A stretch of 64,000 nucleotides of DNA from Thermoproteota archaeon (lineage in GTDB: Archaea; Thermoproteota; Thermoprotei_A; Sulfolobales; Ignisphaeraceae), in NCBI GenBank assembly GCA_030550585.1, contig JAUQPB010000001.1, positions 124,001 to 188,000 of the forward strand, given 5' to 3'. The first letter of the stretch is position 1; each line of letters opens with the position of its first letter. The position numbers and the translations under genes were made by a program. The notes beneath the pieces are model-generated. The model did not search any database. It was not told the origin of the DNA and saw only the letters and a list, made by a program, of their open reading frames with translations. Positions 26,357-35,230 of this stretch are shown here, piece by piece.

Positions 26357-27874
26357 TCATCTCGCTAATATAGCTGCCTCAGCAATCTTCTGCTCTGTAG
26401 CCTCACCTCTACTAAACTCTGCAACAATCGTGCCATTCCTCATAACAAGTATTCTATCACTCATATTCAGAACCTCTGGGAGCTCCGAGGATATTAGAAT
26501 TATTGCCTTGCCCTCCTTTGCAGCTTCAACCATAAGCTTTCTAATTTCCACCTTTGCCCCAACATCAACGCCATGTGTAGGCTCATCAAGTATTAGAACC
26601 TTTGCTCCAGTAGCCAAAAGCTTTGCTATGGCGACCTTCTGCCTGTTTCCTCCACTAAGATACATTGTTCTTCTATGGGGATCTCTTGGAACTATTCTAA
26701 GCCTTTCGATGAAGGAGCTGGCAATTTGATGCTCTTTCCTCAGATTGATGGGCGATATTAGCCCCATTTCAAAGATTTTTAAGGAGCTTGCTATTGGAAG
26801 CGATATATTCTCTTTAATGCTCATGAGATATACCAAGGCCTGTCTCCAATCCTCAGGCAGATACACAATGCCATTTGCAATCGCATCAGAAGGCTTCTTT
26901 ATGTCTACAACCTTGCCTTCCAAGATGATCTCGCCTGAGGCCCTAGGTCTATAGCCTATTAGTGTTTGCGCCATTTCTGTTCTTCCAGAACCTACAATGC
27001 CATATATCCCCAGTATCTCTCCTCTTCTAACATAGAACGACACATTCTTTATGAAGCCAGTTGCATCGGAGAGGTTCCTAACCTCAAGAATCTTATCGCC
27101 TATCTCTACATGCTCCTTTGGGAAAAACTCCCTAACTTCCCTAGCTATCATAGCCTTTATAATCTCATTCATATCGAATTGCTCCTTCGAAAACTCCTTA
27201 ACTATCTCTCCATCCCTCATAACAACTATTCTATCAGCAACCCTCATAACTTCTTCGATTTTGTGGCTAACAAAAATTATTGATATGCCCATCGACCTTA
27301 ACTTCAACATTAACTTGAGCAGCTGCTCTACTTCGAATGGCCCCAGCGCTGACGTGGGCTCATCAAAGGCAACCAGCTTTGCCTTGAAATACAATGCTCT
27401 GGCAATCAATGTTATTTGGGCTACTGCAGCTCCAACATCCTTCCCCTTTATCCTCGGATCAATATCTATACCAAGTTCCTTAAACAATTGTCGTGCAATC
27501 TCTATCTCCTCAGACTCTGACTTTGGACTAAACAACCAGCCTTTTTCTGTACCGAGAAATATGTTCTCCGCCAAAGACAAATTCCAAACCAATACGATAT
27601 CTTGTGGTATGTACATAATACCATGTTTTAGCGCTTCCAACGGAGACGAAAATTCAACTGTTCTTCCAAGCCAAGTTATTTTGCCACTATCCTTCCTTAT
27701 AACCCCTGTCAAAATTTTTAAAAGAGTTGATTTTCCCGCACCATTTTCTCCAACGAGCCCAAGAATCTCGGCCTCTCTAACCTTCATAGAAACGTTCCTT
27801 ACTGCAACAACACCGGGAAACCTTTTCCAAATATTTTCAGCCGATAAAATAACTCTTTTCTCGTTCAACTGCAT
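26357..27874 (-). CDS. Sugar ABC transporter ATPase, two ATP-binding domains (RbsA/MglA type)
   Basis: About 505 residues. Domain 1 has Walker A GENGAGKST and LVAFDEPTSALG; domain 2 has the degenerate GIVGSGRTEMAQ and an intact LSGGNRQKVAIAKLL with VLILDEPTHGVD. This asymmetry is normal for ribose/galactose-type importers. ATG 27874 is chosen; the longer frame back to 28018 would run into the divergent permease gene. Its partners, permease and binding protein, are transcribed the other way. Confidence 0.92.
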   Translation of the reverse strand: MQLNEKRVILSAENIWKRFPGVVAVRNVSMKVREAEILGLVGENGAGKSTLLKILTGVIRKDSGKITWLGRTVEFSSPLEALKHGIMYIPQDIVLVWNLSLAENIFLGTEKGWLFSPKSESEEIEIARQLFKELGIDIDPRIKGKDVGAAVAQITLIARALYFKAKLVAFDEPTSALGPFEVEQLLKLMLKLRSMGISIIFVSHKIEEVMRVADRIVVMRDGEIVKEFSKEQFDMNEIIKAMIAREVREFFPKEHVEIGDKILEVRNLSDATGFIKNVSFYVRRGEILGIYGIVGSGRTEMAQTLIGYRPRASGEIILEGKVVDIKKPSDAIANGIVYLPEDWRQALVYLMSIKENISLPIASSLKIFEMGLISPINLRKEHQIASSFIERLRIVPRDPHRRTMYLSGGNRQKVAIAKLLATGAKVLILDEPTHGVDVGAKVEIRKLMVEAAKEGKAIILISSELPEVLNMSDRILVMRNGTIVAEFSRGEATEQKIAEAAILAR

Positions 27875-27975
27875 CACTTTAACAGTTATTTTGCTGGTTG
27901 CTATCCAGTATTGAAAGTTGAAAAGCTTAAATTTTTTCAACATTCTAAATCTCTTATTGCCTAGAGGTTGTAGCA

Positions 27976-28941
27976 ATGAGCGTGAGGTTAGAGGATATAG
28001 TAAGGGGCAGGGTAACACTATTCAATATATTCATAGCAATAGTGGTAATAGCTATTATAACAGGCTTCATAAACCCCAAGTTTTGGGAGCCTGGCAACTG
28101 GCAAGCTCTTCTAACATGGTATCTAGGTCTTAGTGTCTTGGCTATGGGAGAGTCAATGGTTTTAATAACTGGTGGTATAGACCTATCTGTAGGATCAATA
28201 GCATCTGCCTCATCTATGCTCCTAGCAATAGCTTTGGATAGATGGGGCCTTCCTCTAGCCCTTTCAATAGTATTTGTATTAATAGTCACCACATTAATAG
28301 GAATGTTTCACGGGTTTTTCGTAAGTATATTCTCACCTCCACTACCGCAAATAATGCCGGCATTCATAATCACGTTAGCCGATAACATATTTTGGGGAGG
28401 ATTTGCAACAGCAATTACACTAGGATGGCCAATACCGCTATATAAATACTCAGATCTATCGGTTATAGCAACTCCATGGATGCTAGCCTTAATACTCATT
28501 ATAGTAGCAGTTATATCAATCTATATCCAGAGATATAGCATCATAGGTAGATACATATATGCAATAGGCGGAAACATAGAGGCGGCAAGACTAAGTGGAG
28601 TTCCCATCAACAAGACCAGAGTCTTTGCCTATAGCTATAGCGCTCTATGCGCAGGTATTGCAGGGATAATATTTACAGCTCTAATGATGACAGGATACCC
28701 AGGTGTTGGAAGAGGACAAGAACTCTACGCCATAGCGTCAAACGCTATAGGTGGGGTTAGCCTAGCTGGCGGAGAGGGAATAGCTCTAGGCGCAGCAATA
28801 GGCGCTTTTCTAATAACATTAATTAGAAATGCCCTTGTACTAAGCGGCGTCACACCATATTGGTATGACCCAATTACTGGTGTCATACTTGGTGTTGCTG
28901 TTACAATAGACTTGTATAGAAGAGTTAGAGGAGTTAGGTAA
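27976..28941 (+). CDS. Sugar ABC transporter permease (RbsC type)
   Basis: 321 residues with about eight to ten membrane helices. GGIDLSVGSIASASSML is the hallmark of the BPD_transp_2 (ribose/xylose/galactose) family, and AIGGNIEAARLSGVPI is the cytoplasmic coupling loop. It is divergent from the ATPase gene across about 100 bases; TATA-like CTTAAATTT near 27926-27934. Confidence 0.92.
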   Translation: MSVRLEDIVRGRVTLFNIFIAIVVIAIITGFINPKFWEPGNWQALLTWYLGLSVLAMGESMVLITGGIDLSVGSIASASSMLLAIALDRWGLPLALSIVFVLIVTTLIGMFHGFFVSIFSPPLPQIMPAFIITLADNIFWGGFATAITLGWPIPLYKYSDLSVIATPWMLALILIIVAVISIYIQRYSIIGRYIYAIGGNIEAARLSGVPINKTRVFAYSYSALCAGIAGIIFTALMMTGYPGVGRGQELYAIASNAIGGVSLAGGEGIALGAAIGAFLITLIRNALVLSGVTPYWYDPITGVILGVAVTIDLYRRVRGVR

Positions 28942-28983
28942 TATACAGAGTTATATCTACCACTTAAGCATAAAAATATAGAC

Positions 28984-28990
28984 TTTTAAA
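28984..28990 (+). promoter_or_regulatory. TATA box for the sugar-binding protein gene
   Basis: TTTTAAA about 50 bases ahead of ATG 29036. GGGGGTGG (29025-29032) is a very strong ribosome binding site. A separate promoter fits the higher dose needed for a binding protein. Confidence 0.55.
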
Positions 28991-29035
28991 CCAGGTTTTA
29001 CAGCTATACTAAATTGGCTAAATTGGGGGTGGCAA

Positions 29036-30178
29036 ATGAAAGGAATAACAAAGACAACTTTAATAGTAATTGTAGTGGCGATCATAGTTATTGCAGTTGC
29101 TGGTGGCTTAGGTGCATGGTGGTGGCTTTCCCACCAACAGCCAAAGCCCAGCAAGCTTGTATTTGTTGTGATAGGCAAATCTGTACACCCGTATTGGTCT
29201 GTTGTCGAGGCTGGCGTGAAGAAGGCTGGTCAAGAGCTTGGTGTTGACGCTATTTTCTGGGTTCCACAGAAGGAGGATGTGCAGGCCCAGTTGAGCACCA
29301 TGGATTCTTACATTGCTCAGAAGGTTGCAGGAATAGCTATTGCACCATCTGACCCAAGTGCTGCAACGCCATATATTAACAAGGCTATTCAGCAGGGGAT
29401 TCCTGTAATAACGATAGATACCGATGCCCCGCAGTCAAATAGGTATGCGTATCTCGGAACAGGCAACTATAAAGCTGGTTGGCTAGCAGGGCTAGTGGCA
29501 TGGCAATTAGCCAAGGAAAAAGGGTATATAAAGCCTGGGGCAACAATAAAGGTAGCTATGTTAACAGGTTCTCTAACTGCTATGAACTCCCTTGAGAGAA
29601 TGGCAGGATTCAAAGATGCTATAATGAACTGTTCTCAAAAAGACCCCGATATAAAGGGCAACATCAATATTATTTGGCTTGGACCTTACAATGACCAGGA
29701 GGATCCAACACAAGCACTAAACTTAGCGCTATCTGCTATTCAAGCCAATCCTGATCTAACAATAGCATTCGGGGTATATGCTTACGACGGTCCAGCATGG
29801 GCAAAGGCTCTGCAACAAGCTGGTGTACCGCCGGGGAAGGTGATTCTAGTCGAATTCGATGTCACATCAGATAATGTTCCACCACTTCAACAGGGCTACG
29901 CGCTTGTTACTGTTGCTCAGAGACAGTATTTCATGGGCTACTATGGGGTAAAGCTACTATACAATATGACTAAGTATGGTGTTGACAACGCACTCAAGAA
30001 CTTCATACCTGGCTATCCAAACAACAAGATATACGATACTGGCGTAGACCTCGTTGGAACACAGCACATGGAATTCACAGCACCAACAGGAGAGAAGATC
30101 ACCGTGGTATCTCTAAGCGAATACAAGCAGATTGTGCAGAACCTTGGCATAGACCCGTCGCTTCTTGGGTTAAGCTAA
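29036..30178 (+). CDS. Sugar-binding protein of RbsB type, membrane tethered
   Basis: 380 residues. A hydrophobic N-terminal segment (about residues 8-31) leads to a type I periplasmic-binding fold: VFVVIGKSVHPYWSVVEAG, IAIAPSDPSAATPYI, PVITIDTDAPQSNRYAYLG. The leader begins MKGITKTTLIVIVV, resembling class III (pilin-like) signal peptides of Sulfolobus sugar-binding proteins, where cleavage falls after a basic residue-Gly pair. Works with the permease upstream and the divergent ATPase. Confidence 0.92.
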   Translation: MKGITKTTLIVIVVAIIVIAVAGGLGAWWWLSHQQPKPSKLVFVVIGKSVHPYWSVVEAGVKKAGQELGVDAIFWVPQKEDVQAQLSTMDSYIAQKVAGIAIAPSDPSAATPYINKAIQQGIPVITIDTDAPQSNRYAYLGTGNYKAGWLAGLVAWQLAKEKGYIKPGATIKVAMLTGSLTAMNSLERMAGFKDAIMNCSQKDPDIKGNINIIWLGPYNDQEDPTQALNLALSAIQANPDLTIAFGVYAYDGPAWAKALQQAGVPPGKVILVEFDVTSDNVPPLQQGYALVTVAQRQYFMGYYGVKLLYNMTKYGVDNALKNFIPGYPNNKIYDTGVDLVGTQHMEFTAPTGEKITVVSLSEYKQIVQNLGIDPSLLGLS

Positions 30179-30190
30179 ATCAAATCTCTA

Positions 30191-30197
30191 TTTTTTT
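30191..30197 (+). terminator. Oligo-T terminator candidate
   Basis: Seven T bases shortly after the binding-protein stop at 30178. Confidence 0.45.
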
Positions 30198-30227
30198 AAA
30201 TTATCTTTGGTATATTATTCGCCTCGA

Positions 30228-30287
30228 TTGCTTCAGAGCTACTCCGGTTTCATCACAGTTCATTGCCATCGCCACTCATCATCTAAA
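30228..30287 (-). ncRNA. C/D box sRNA candidate
   Basis: On the minus strand: C ATGATGA (30282-30276), guide GTGGCGATGGCA (12 nt), D' ATGA (30263-30260, one base off consensus), spacer of 3, C' GTGATGA (30256-30250), guide AACCGGAGTAGCT (13 nt), D CTGA (30236-30233). A TATA box on the same strand is centred about 26 bases before the expected 5' end, so this RNA probably has its own promoter. Confidence 0.82.
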
Positions 30288-30307
30288 ACAATGGTATTCT
30301 TGTCTGC

Positions 30308-30315
30308 TATATAAG
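30308..30315 (-). promoter_or_regulatory. TATA box of the sRNA at 30228-30287
   Basis: CTTATATA on the minus strand, correctly placed for a start near 30287. The same element read on the plus strand could serve the gene at 30362. Confidence 0.5.
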
Positions 30316-30361
30316 GTTTAAAGAACTGGATATGCTAATGGTTTTGTAGCTTTGAGTATCT

Positions 30362-30898
30362 GTGCGAGTGGTTGTCTTGAGTTGTAGTAGCAGCGATAAA
30401 AAATGTTATGTGTATGTGCCTCGACCCATTTGCGGTGTGTTTAGTGGTAAGGGGGAGGTGTATAGACGTCTAAATAATTCGTGTATACAGGTAAACACCG
30501 CCAATGTCCAGGGGGTTGTAGTGAGTCTCGAAAATGGTATAAGGGCTTTTGCTGAAGGTTTTAATGAAATAGCACAGTGCATTATTACTATAAGGGGCTG
30601 TGGTGGAACGTCAATAGCTATCGTGTTTGATGGTAGGAAAAAGATTTTTTATGGTGTTCTAGATGCTCTCTACACCAACAGCGATCTTGGTAAAATAGTT
30701 GATGTGGTTCTAGATTTCTTGGGCAGAAGCACGCAGATTGGCTGTTTGAAGGAGTTGAAAGCTGTTTACACCATTGCTGATGAGGCTATAAAGCTGAGGT
30801 TTAGATGTAGATTCGATTTAAATGTGCTGAAAGCTATAATACTTGATGCTATCTTCTTGGCATTCTTCTTTGCTAATATACAAATCCTTCAAGTCTAA
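30362..30898 (+). CDS. Hypothetical cysteine-rich protein, 178 residues
   Basis: Not recognised. It has eight cysteines, including VVVLSCSSSDKKCYVYV and IRGCGGTSIA, and ends in a hydrophobic helix near ILDAIFLAFFFANIQIL. It starts at GTG 30362. The last 26 bases overlap the convergent TldD-like gene. The helix could anchor it in the membrane. Confidence 0.5.
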   Translation: MRVVVLSCSSSDKKCYVYVPRPICGVFSGKGEVYRRLNNSCIQVNTANVQGVVVSLENGIRAFAEGFNEIAQCIITIRGCGGTSIAIVFDGRKKIFYGVLDALYTNSDLGKIVDVVLDFLGRSTQIGCLKELKAVYTIADEAIKLRFRCRFDLNVLKAIILDAIFLAFFFANIQILQV

Positions 30899-32132
30899 TT
30901 TGAGGGGCAATCTCACTTACGATCCAACCTTTTTCTTCTGATACCCTAGTTCTGGGGTTTTTCGATATTGCATTAACTGTTTTGAGTGTTTGGAGAGGAA
31001 CTCTAACCTCTCTAATCTTTATGGATTCAACTATCTCTCCATTTTCTATTAGAAAACTTGTTTGTGGGACAATCCTTATATACCCCTCTTCCAACATTGC
31101 TATTGATATTCCATCTATGAGAAAACCCCTTTTAGTTTCTTCTATCATTTCCCTCTCGCCCCAGTCTCCAGAGGCTAGAACAAGTGTTGTGTGGAATGGC
31201 GTGGGGTTTGTGAAGAGTCCGTGGGCCGAACCCGGTTCTGATGAAAATGATTTTGCTGTTGCCCTAGTGTGGTGCAGGTCTCTGATAACACCATTTTCTA
31301 TGAGCACTCTCTTCCTAGTTGTAACGCCCTCGTCATCAAAGAACCTTATAGCTGGGGTGTCATGTGTGTTCGGCTCGTCATATAGGTTGAACTCATCTGG
31401 AAACAGCTTAAACCCAATTAGCCTTATGCTATGTGGATACAATGGGCTTAGCATATGGGATATCTCGTGGATTAGAGCAGCTGTAGCCTCGTTGCCTAGG
31501 ATTATCTGAGATCTTCCAACTTCGTAGGGCTTCAAAGCCTTTACTTTAATGTTTTTACCGATCCTCGAAACAGTGTCTCTGAACAGCAGATCTATATTTC
31601 TCACAATTGAGTTTGCAGACCATGCAACAAAGGCGCTATGAGATGAAGCAAAAATGTTTTGACCATATGTTGTTGTGCCGAGAAACCCTATCTCAATATC
31701 TACAAACTTCTTTGATTCCTTGGCCTCATCCCCACCCTCTCTAGAGATAGTCCTCACCCTATGATGCATACCCACAACAATTTCACATTTAACATTATAA
31801 GAGGCTTTGACCTCTTGACACAGTTCTGTAACAAGTTTAGCAACCTCATCCTCTGACGGAAACTCCTTACCTATTTCAACAGATCCCTTGAACAGCTCAG
31901 CCTCTGAAAAATCGCTACAGACACTATCTCTTGCTAGACTCAAAGCCCTCTTCTCCAAATCGCTAGGGTCTGCATCAACACCTTGCCTAGAGACTATATA
32001 CCAACATCCACCTCTATTAACCCTAGCGCCAATAACGCTAGCTGTAAGGCTGTTTATCTCGATAGAGCCATCCCTATAAGAAATCTGTGTAACAGTCTCC
32101 TGATATCTAACTCTATCAATGTAAATATTCAT
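30873..32132 (-). CDS. TldD/PmbA family metalloprotease-like protein
   Basis: 419 residues. The C-terminal half is typical: IRFFDDEGVTTRKRVLIENG, RDLHHTRATAKS and GLFTNPTPFHTTL. TldD carries an HExxxH zinc motif; here the corresponding place reads ALIHEISHMLSP, an HExxH form. TldD pairs with PmbA/TldE in peptide processing; no partner is adjacent. The start ATG 32132 gives a full-length N-terminal domain. Confidence 0.85.
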   Translation of the reverse strand: MNIYIDRVRYQETVTQISYRDGSIEINSLTASVIGARVNRGGCWYIVSRQGVDADPSDLEKRALSLARDSVCSDFSEAELFKGSVEIGKEFPSEDEVAKLVTELCQEVKASYNVKCEIVVGMHHRVRTISREGGDEAKESKKFVDIEIGFLGTTTYGQNIFASSHSAFVAWSANSIVRNIDLLFRDTVSRIGKNIKVKALKPYEVGRSQIILGNEATAALIHEISHMLSPLYPHSIRLIGFKLFPDEFNLYDEPNTHDTPAIRFFDDEGVTTRKRVLIENGVIRDLHHTRATAKSFSSEPGSAHGLFTNPTPFHTTLVLASGDWGEREMIEETKRGFLIDGISIAMLEEGYIRIVPQTSFLIENGEIVESIKIREVRVPLQTLKTVNAISKNPRTRVSEEKGWIVSEIAPQIRLEGFVY

Positions 32133-32453
32133 GGGATCACCGCTGATTATCTGTATTATGCTGGCATAAAGAGCTTAAGAGCCTAACCATTTGCCCAAGC
32201 CATAGCAACATTTATCAATTCATGGCGGATCACATCTCCTACTGCTAGGGTTCATTCTGGTTTCCCCGCCCTCTGCACCCCCTTGGAGCTGAAAACATCA
32301 GCTACATCTTTACTGCATTGAAACTGTTTCTTTCCATTCTTCATAATGGTATTATGCCTTCAGGTCTACCATACCCATCTAATGTTCGTCTACCATCACT
32401 GGACTACTTCAATCCAAGGCCAATATTTTAGAATCCTAAGAAATTGTTCAGAA
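32133..32453. other. Intergenic stretch of 321 bases, no supported gene
   Basis: Less AT-rich than other gaps here. On the minus strand one frame near 32198-32270 reads QGGAEGGETRMNPSSRRCDPP before a TGA, vaguely like the tail of a TnpB, but there is no zinc finger or other support. It may be a decayed element. No C/D boxes. Confidence 0.3.
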
Positions 32454-33377
32454 TTACTTTGACCGGCGTATGTTAAATGGACGCCTCAACTCGTTGACTG
32501 CTATAAAAGCTTTTCTAATTCCATCCAAATCTATGTTGGGTCTTAGAAAGGGCTTTAGATCGATCCCCCTTGCAGACATTATGCACGGCAACAAAACACC
32601 GTTTGCTGTTAGCCTAATTCTGTTGCAGTACATACAGAAATATGTGTTGTGCAACCATTTGACAATCTCAACCTCGATTCCGGTATCAAGAATGTAAACG
32701 GGTCTGTGATGCAAATCTCTAAAATATTTCCTAGTTGCCACACCTTCTAGATACTTTATGATGCTGTCCAAAGGCTTGTAAAGCTTTTTGAAAACAGTGC
32801 TTGGCACGGATATCGGTTCGAGCTCTATGAATCTGAGTCTGTATCCGTGGCTAGATGCAAACTCTATGAAATCTTTGTACTCATCGTCATTAATGCTGTT
32901 CAATACTACGACATTTATTGTAACAGGTTTTAGGCCAGCCTCCAAAGCTGTTTCCAGACCTTTTAGCACCTTGTCTAATGCGTCCAAACCTGTGACATAT
33001 CTATACCTCTCTCTGTTAAGCGATGGGACAGACACATTAACTCTCCTCAAACCCGCCTCCGCCAACTTCTCTGCGTATACCTCGAGCCAATAGCCATTAG
33101 TAGTCATAGACAAGTCGCTCGGCTTGTGATCTGAAATAGCCTTTACTATCTCCACTATATCTCTTCTGACAAGTGGTTCGCCACCTGTAATCTTATACTC
33201 CCTTATACCGAGAGAAGTGGCTACATATGCTATGGCCTTGTACTCCTCTGGTGAAAGCCCACGACCATCGTTTACCAGACCTTCTCTATGGCAGTAGATA
33301 CAGTGGTAGTTACAGCTACTTGTAACACTAATTCTTAGATTTCTGAGCTCCCTCCCCCACTTGTCGACAAGTAGCAA
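32454..33377 (-). CDS. moaA: GTP 3',8-cyclase of molybdopterin synthesis
   Basis: 307 residues. The radical SAM cluster site is SSCNYHCIYCHREG (CxxxCxxC). The SAM-binding GGEPLVRRDIV and the C-terminal second cluster site CMYCNRIRLTANGVLLPC are also present. It converts GTP to the cyclic precursor of molybdopterin. TTG 33377 is the start. The rest of the pathway is not in the window; tungsten or molybdenum oxidoreductases are implied elsewhere. Confidence 0.93.
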   Translation of the reverse strand: MLLVDKWGRELRNLRISVTSSCNYHCIYCHREGLVNDGRGLSPEEYKAIAYVATSLGIREYKITGGEPLVRRDIVEIVKAISDHKPSDLSMTTNGYWLEVYAEKLAEAGLRRVNVSVPSLNRERYRYVTGLDALDKVLKGLETALEAGLKPVTINVVVLNSINDDEYKDFIEFASSHGYRLRFIELEPISVPSTVFKKLYKPLDSIIKYLEGVATRKYFRDLHHRPVYILDTGIEVEIVKWLHNTYFCMYCNRIRLTANGVLLPCIMSARGIDLKPFLRPNIDLDGIRKAFIAVNELRRPFNIRRSK

Positions 33378-33504
33378 AACAAGCCACTCAAACCACTTAT
33401 GGCATAGATCATCATAAATTAGAGCTGTTCTGAAATATAAGCTTAGTTAATATGAATGTTAATACAAGTTAACAAGTTAGCACACATCTTAAGGAACACT
33501 AAAA

Positions 33505-34824
33505 ATGATCAATGATGTGTGTCTTGCAATAGTATACGACAAGGACAACAGATATAGTGCAAACGCCTTGATAGCAGCTGTAGAATCTAGAAACCCTGGT
33601 TTACATGTAGCAAGAATACCACTATACAAATCGTTTGACGTGATCCAACAAATCATTGATTTGAACAAGTATTGTAAGAGAGTTATTGTTGGATTCTCGT
33701 TCATGACCCCACAAATCCTAGTTGTTAGAGAGTTGGTTAGATTAGTTAAGTTGTATGCTCCCAACTCATTGCTTGTTGCTGGAGGGCCCCATGCAAGTGG
33801 CGATCCTCTTGGAACTCTAACAAAACTTGGTTTTGATGTTGTTGTGTATGGTGAGGGGGAGGACACTATAAACGATATTATTAAGAGTTACAGCGATAGT
33901 GGGGAGTACAGAGTTTGTGGAACAGCGTATTTAGATGGCGACAAGGTTTATATTAGGAGGAGGACAAAGCCTGTTGACCTAGATTCGTATCCCCCATTTC
34001 CATATTGGAGAGGTGCTGTAAATCCGATCGAGATTATGAGAGGATGTTCGTCAGCCTGCTTCTTCTGCCAAGTGACATACACCTTTGGTAGACCTAGATA
34101 CAGGAGCGTGGAGACCGTGGTTAAATATGCTAGAATCTCTATTGAAAAGGGCTTGAGGGATTTGAGGTTCATAGCGCCGAACTCGCTTGGCTATGGAAGC
34201 CCAGACGGTGTGAAGCCAAATCATGAAATGCTCTACAGCCTACTCAGCAAACTACATACTATGGCTAGCGAAAATGGGGGTAGAATCTTCTTCGGAACCT
34301 TTCCAAGCGAAATAAGGCCAGATTCAGTAGATACGGAATCGGCTGACATGCTAAGAAGGTTTGCAGACAATAGAAGGGTTATAATCGGTGCGCAAAGCGG
34401 TTCCAACAAAGTATTGAAAATGATTCACAGAGGTCATAGCATCGAGGATGTTGAAAACGCTATCAATATCCTTAGTGAAGAGGGGTTTGCAATAGATGTT
34501 GACCTCATATTTGGTTTTCCATTCGAAGACGAAAACGACTTTGAAGAAACGCTGGCCTTTATGAAGAGGATGGAGGATAAAAACGTTAGATACCACCTCC
34601 ACACATTTATACCACTACCTGGCACACCATTCTCGGACTTAGAGGCTAAACCGCTTAGCCCTGAGAAAAAGGCTCTGCTGGCAAAATTCATTGGTAGGGG
34701 TAAAGCCTATGGCTATTGGATGGAACAGGAAAGGATTTCTGCAATGATAAGATGGCTAAAACAGAATAGGGTCATCTATAGCCTCAATGATAACCTCAAA
34801 AGATCTAAAATCAGTGTATGCTGA
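33505..34824 (+). CDS. B12-binding-domain radical SAM protein (TIGR04013-like)
   Basis: 439 residues. The N-terminal 130 residues form a cobalamin-binding-like Rossmann domain (VIVGFSFMTPQI, LLVAGGPHASGDP, VVVYGEGED). The radical SAM core follows, with MRGCSSACFFCQVTY supplying CxxxCxxC, then VDLIFGFPFEDENDFEETL and HTFIPLPGTPF. Members of this archaeal family have no assigned reaction. ATG 33505. Confidence 0.85.
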   Translation: MINDVCLAIVYDKDNRYSANALIAAVESRNPGLHVARIPLYKSFDVIQQIIDLNKYCKRVIVGFSFMTPQILVVRELVRLVKLYAPNSLLVAGGPHASGDPLGTLTKLGFDVVVYGEGEDTINDIIKSYSDSGEYRVCGTAYLDGDKVYIRRRTKPVDLDSYPPFPYWRGAVNPIEIMRGCSSACFFCQVTYTFGRPRYRSVETVVKYARISIEKGLRDLRFIAPNSLGYGSPDGVKPNHEMLYSLLSKLHTMASENGGRIFFGTFPSEIRPDSVDTESADMLRRFADNRRVIIGAQSGSNKVLKMIHRGHSIEDVENAINILSEEGFAIDVDLIFGFPFEDENDFEETLAFMKRMEDKNVRYHLHTFIPLPGTPFSDLEAKPLSPEKKALLAKFIGRGKAYGYWMEQERISAMIRWLKQNRVIYSLNDNLKRSKISVC

Positions 34825-34895
34825 GCCATGCAAAGGATAGTGTAAAACCATGTAAAGACATTCTAGAGAAAAAACTTTATAATAAAAATACCTTT

Positions 34896-35126
34896 TTATT
34901 CAACTTTTATCGATCCTGTTGGGCAGGAGGATGCAGCATTCTTTGCTGCTTCAACTAGGTTATCAGGGATTTCACCAACTGATTGCTTCTCATTATCACT
35001 CTTTCTATAGGGATCCCTAATCCTTGTTTTGCCTGTTGCTGGATCAAGCTCAAATATGTCTGGTGCTAGTGCCCAGCACACTCCACATGCTATACATGTC
35101 TCCTTATCCACTGTTACCTTAGCCAT
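34896..35126 (-). CDS. Single-cluster ferredoxin
   Basis: About 76 residues. ETCIACGVCWALAPD with SSCPTGSI supplies four Cys ligands for one 4Fe-4S cluster. ATG 35126 is chosen: GTGGTG lies five bases upstream, and residues further upstream in the frame match nothing. Electron carrier for soluble oxidoreductases. Confidence 0.9.
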   Translation of the reverse strand: MAKVTVDKETCIACGVCWALAPDIFELDPATGKTRIRDPYRKSDNEKQSVGEIPDNLVEAAKNAASSCPTGSIKVE

Positions 35127-35230
35127 TTTTTGCACCACTGTATCATTCAATGAGGTGAGCTTTAAAGCGTTTTGGGTAATAACAGAGATTGTGTAGCCGC
35201 TCCATTGCTTGGCATGATACCTTTGAATTC

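Noticed and set aside
27875-28018. 48-codon N-terminal extension of the sugar ABC ATPase
   Set aside because: It covers the divergent promoter and the first codons of the permease and matches nothing in the family.
33408-33414. ATGATGA on the minus strand upstream of moaA
   Set aside because: No D box within 10-16 bases on either side.
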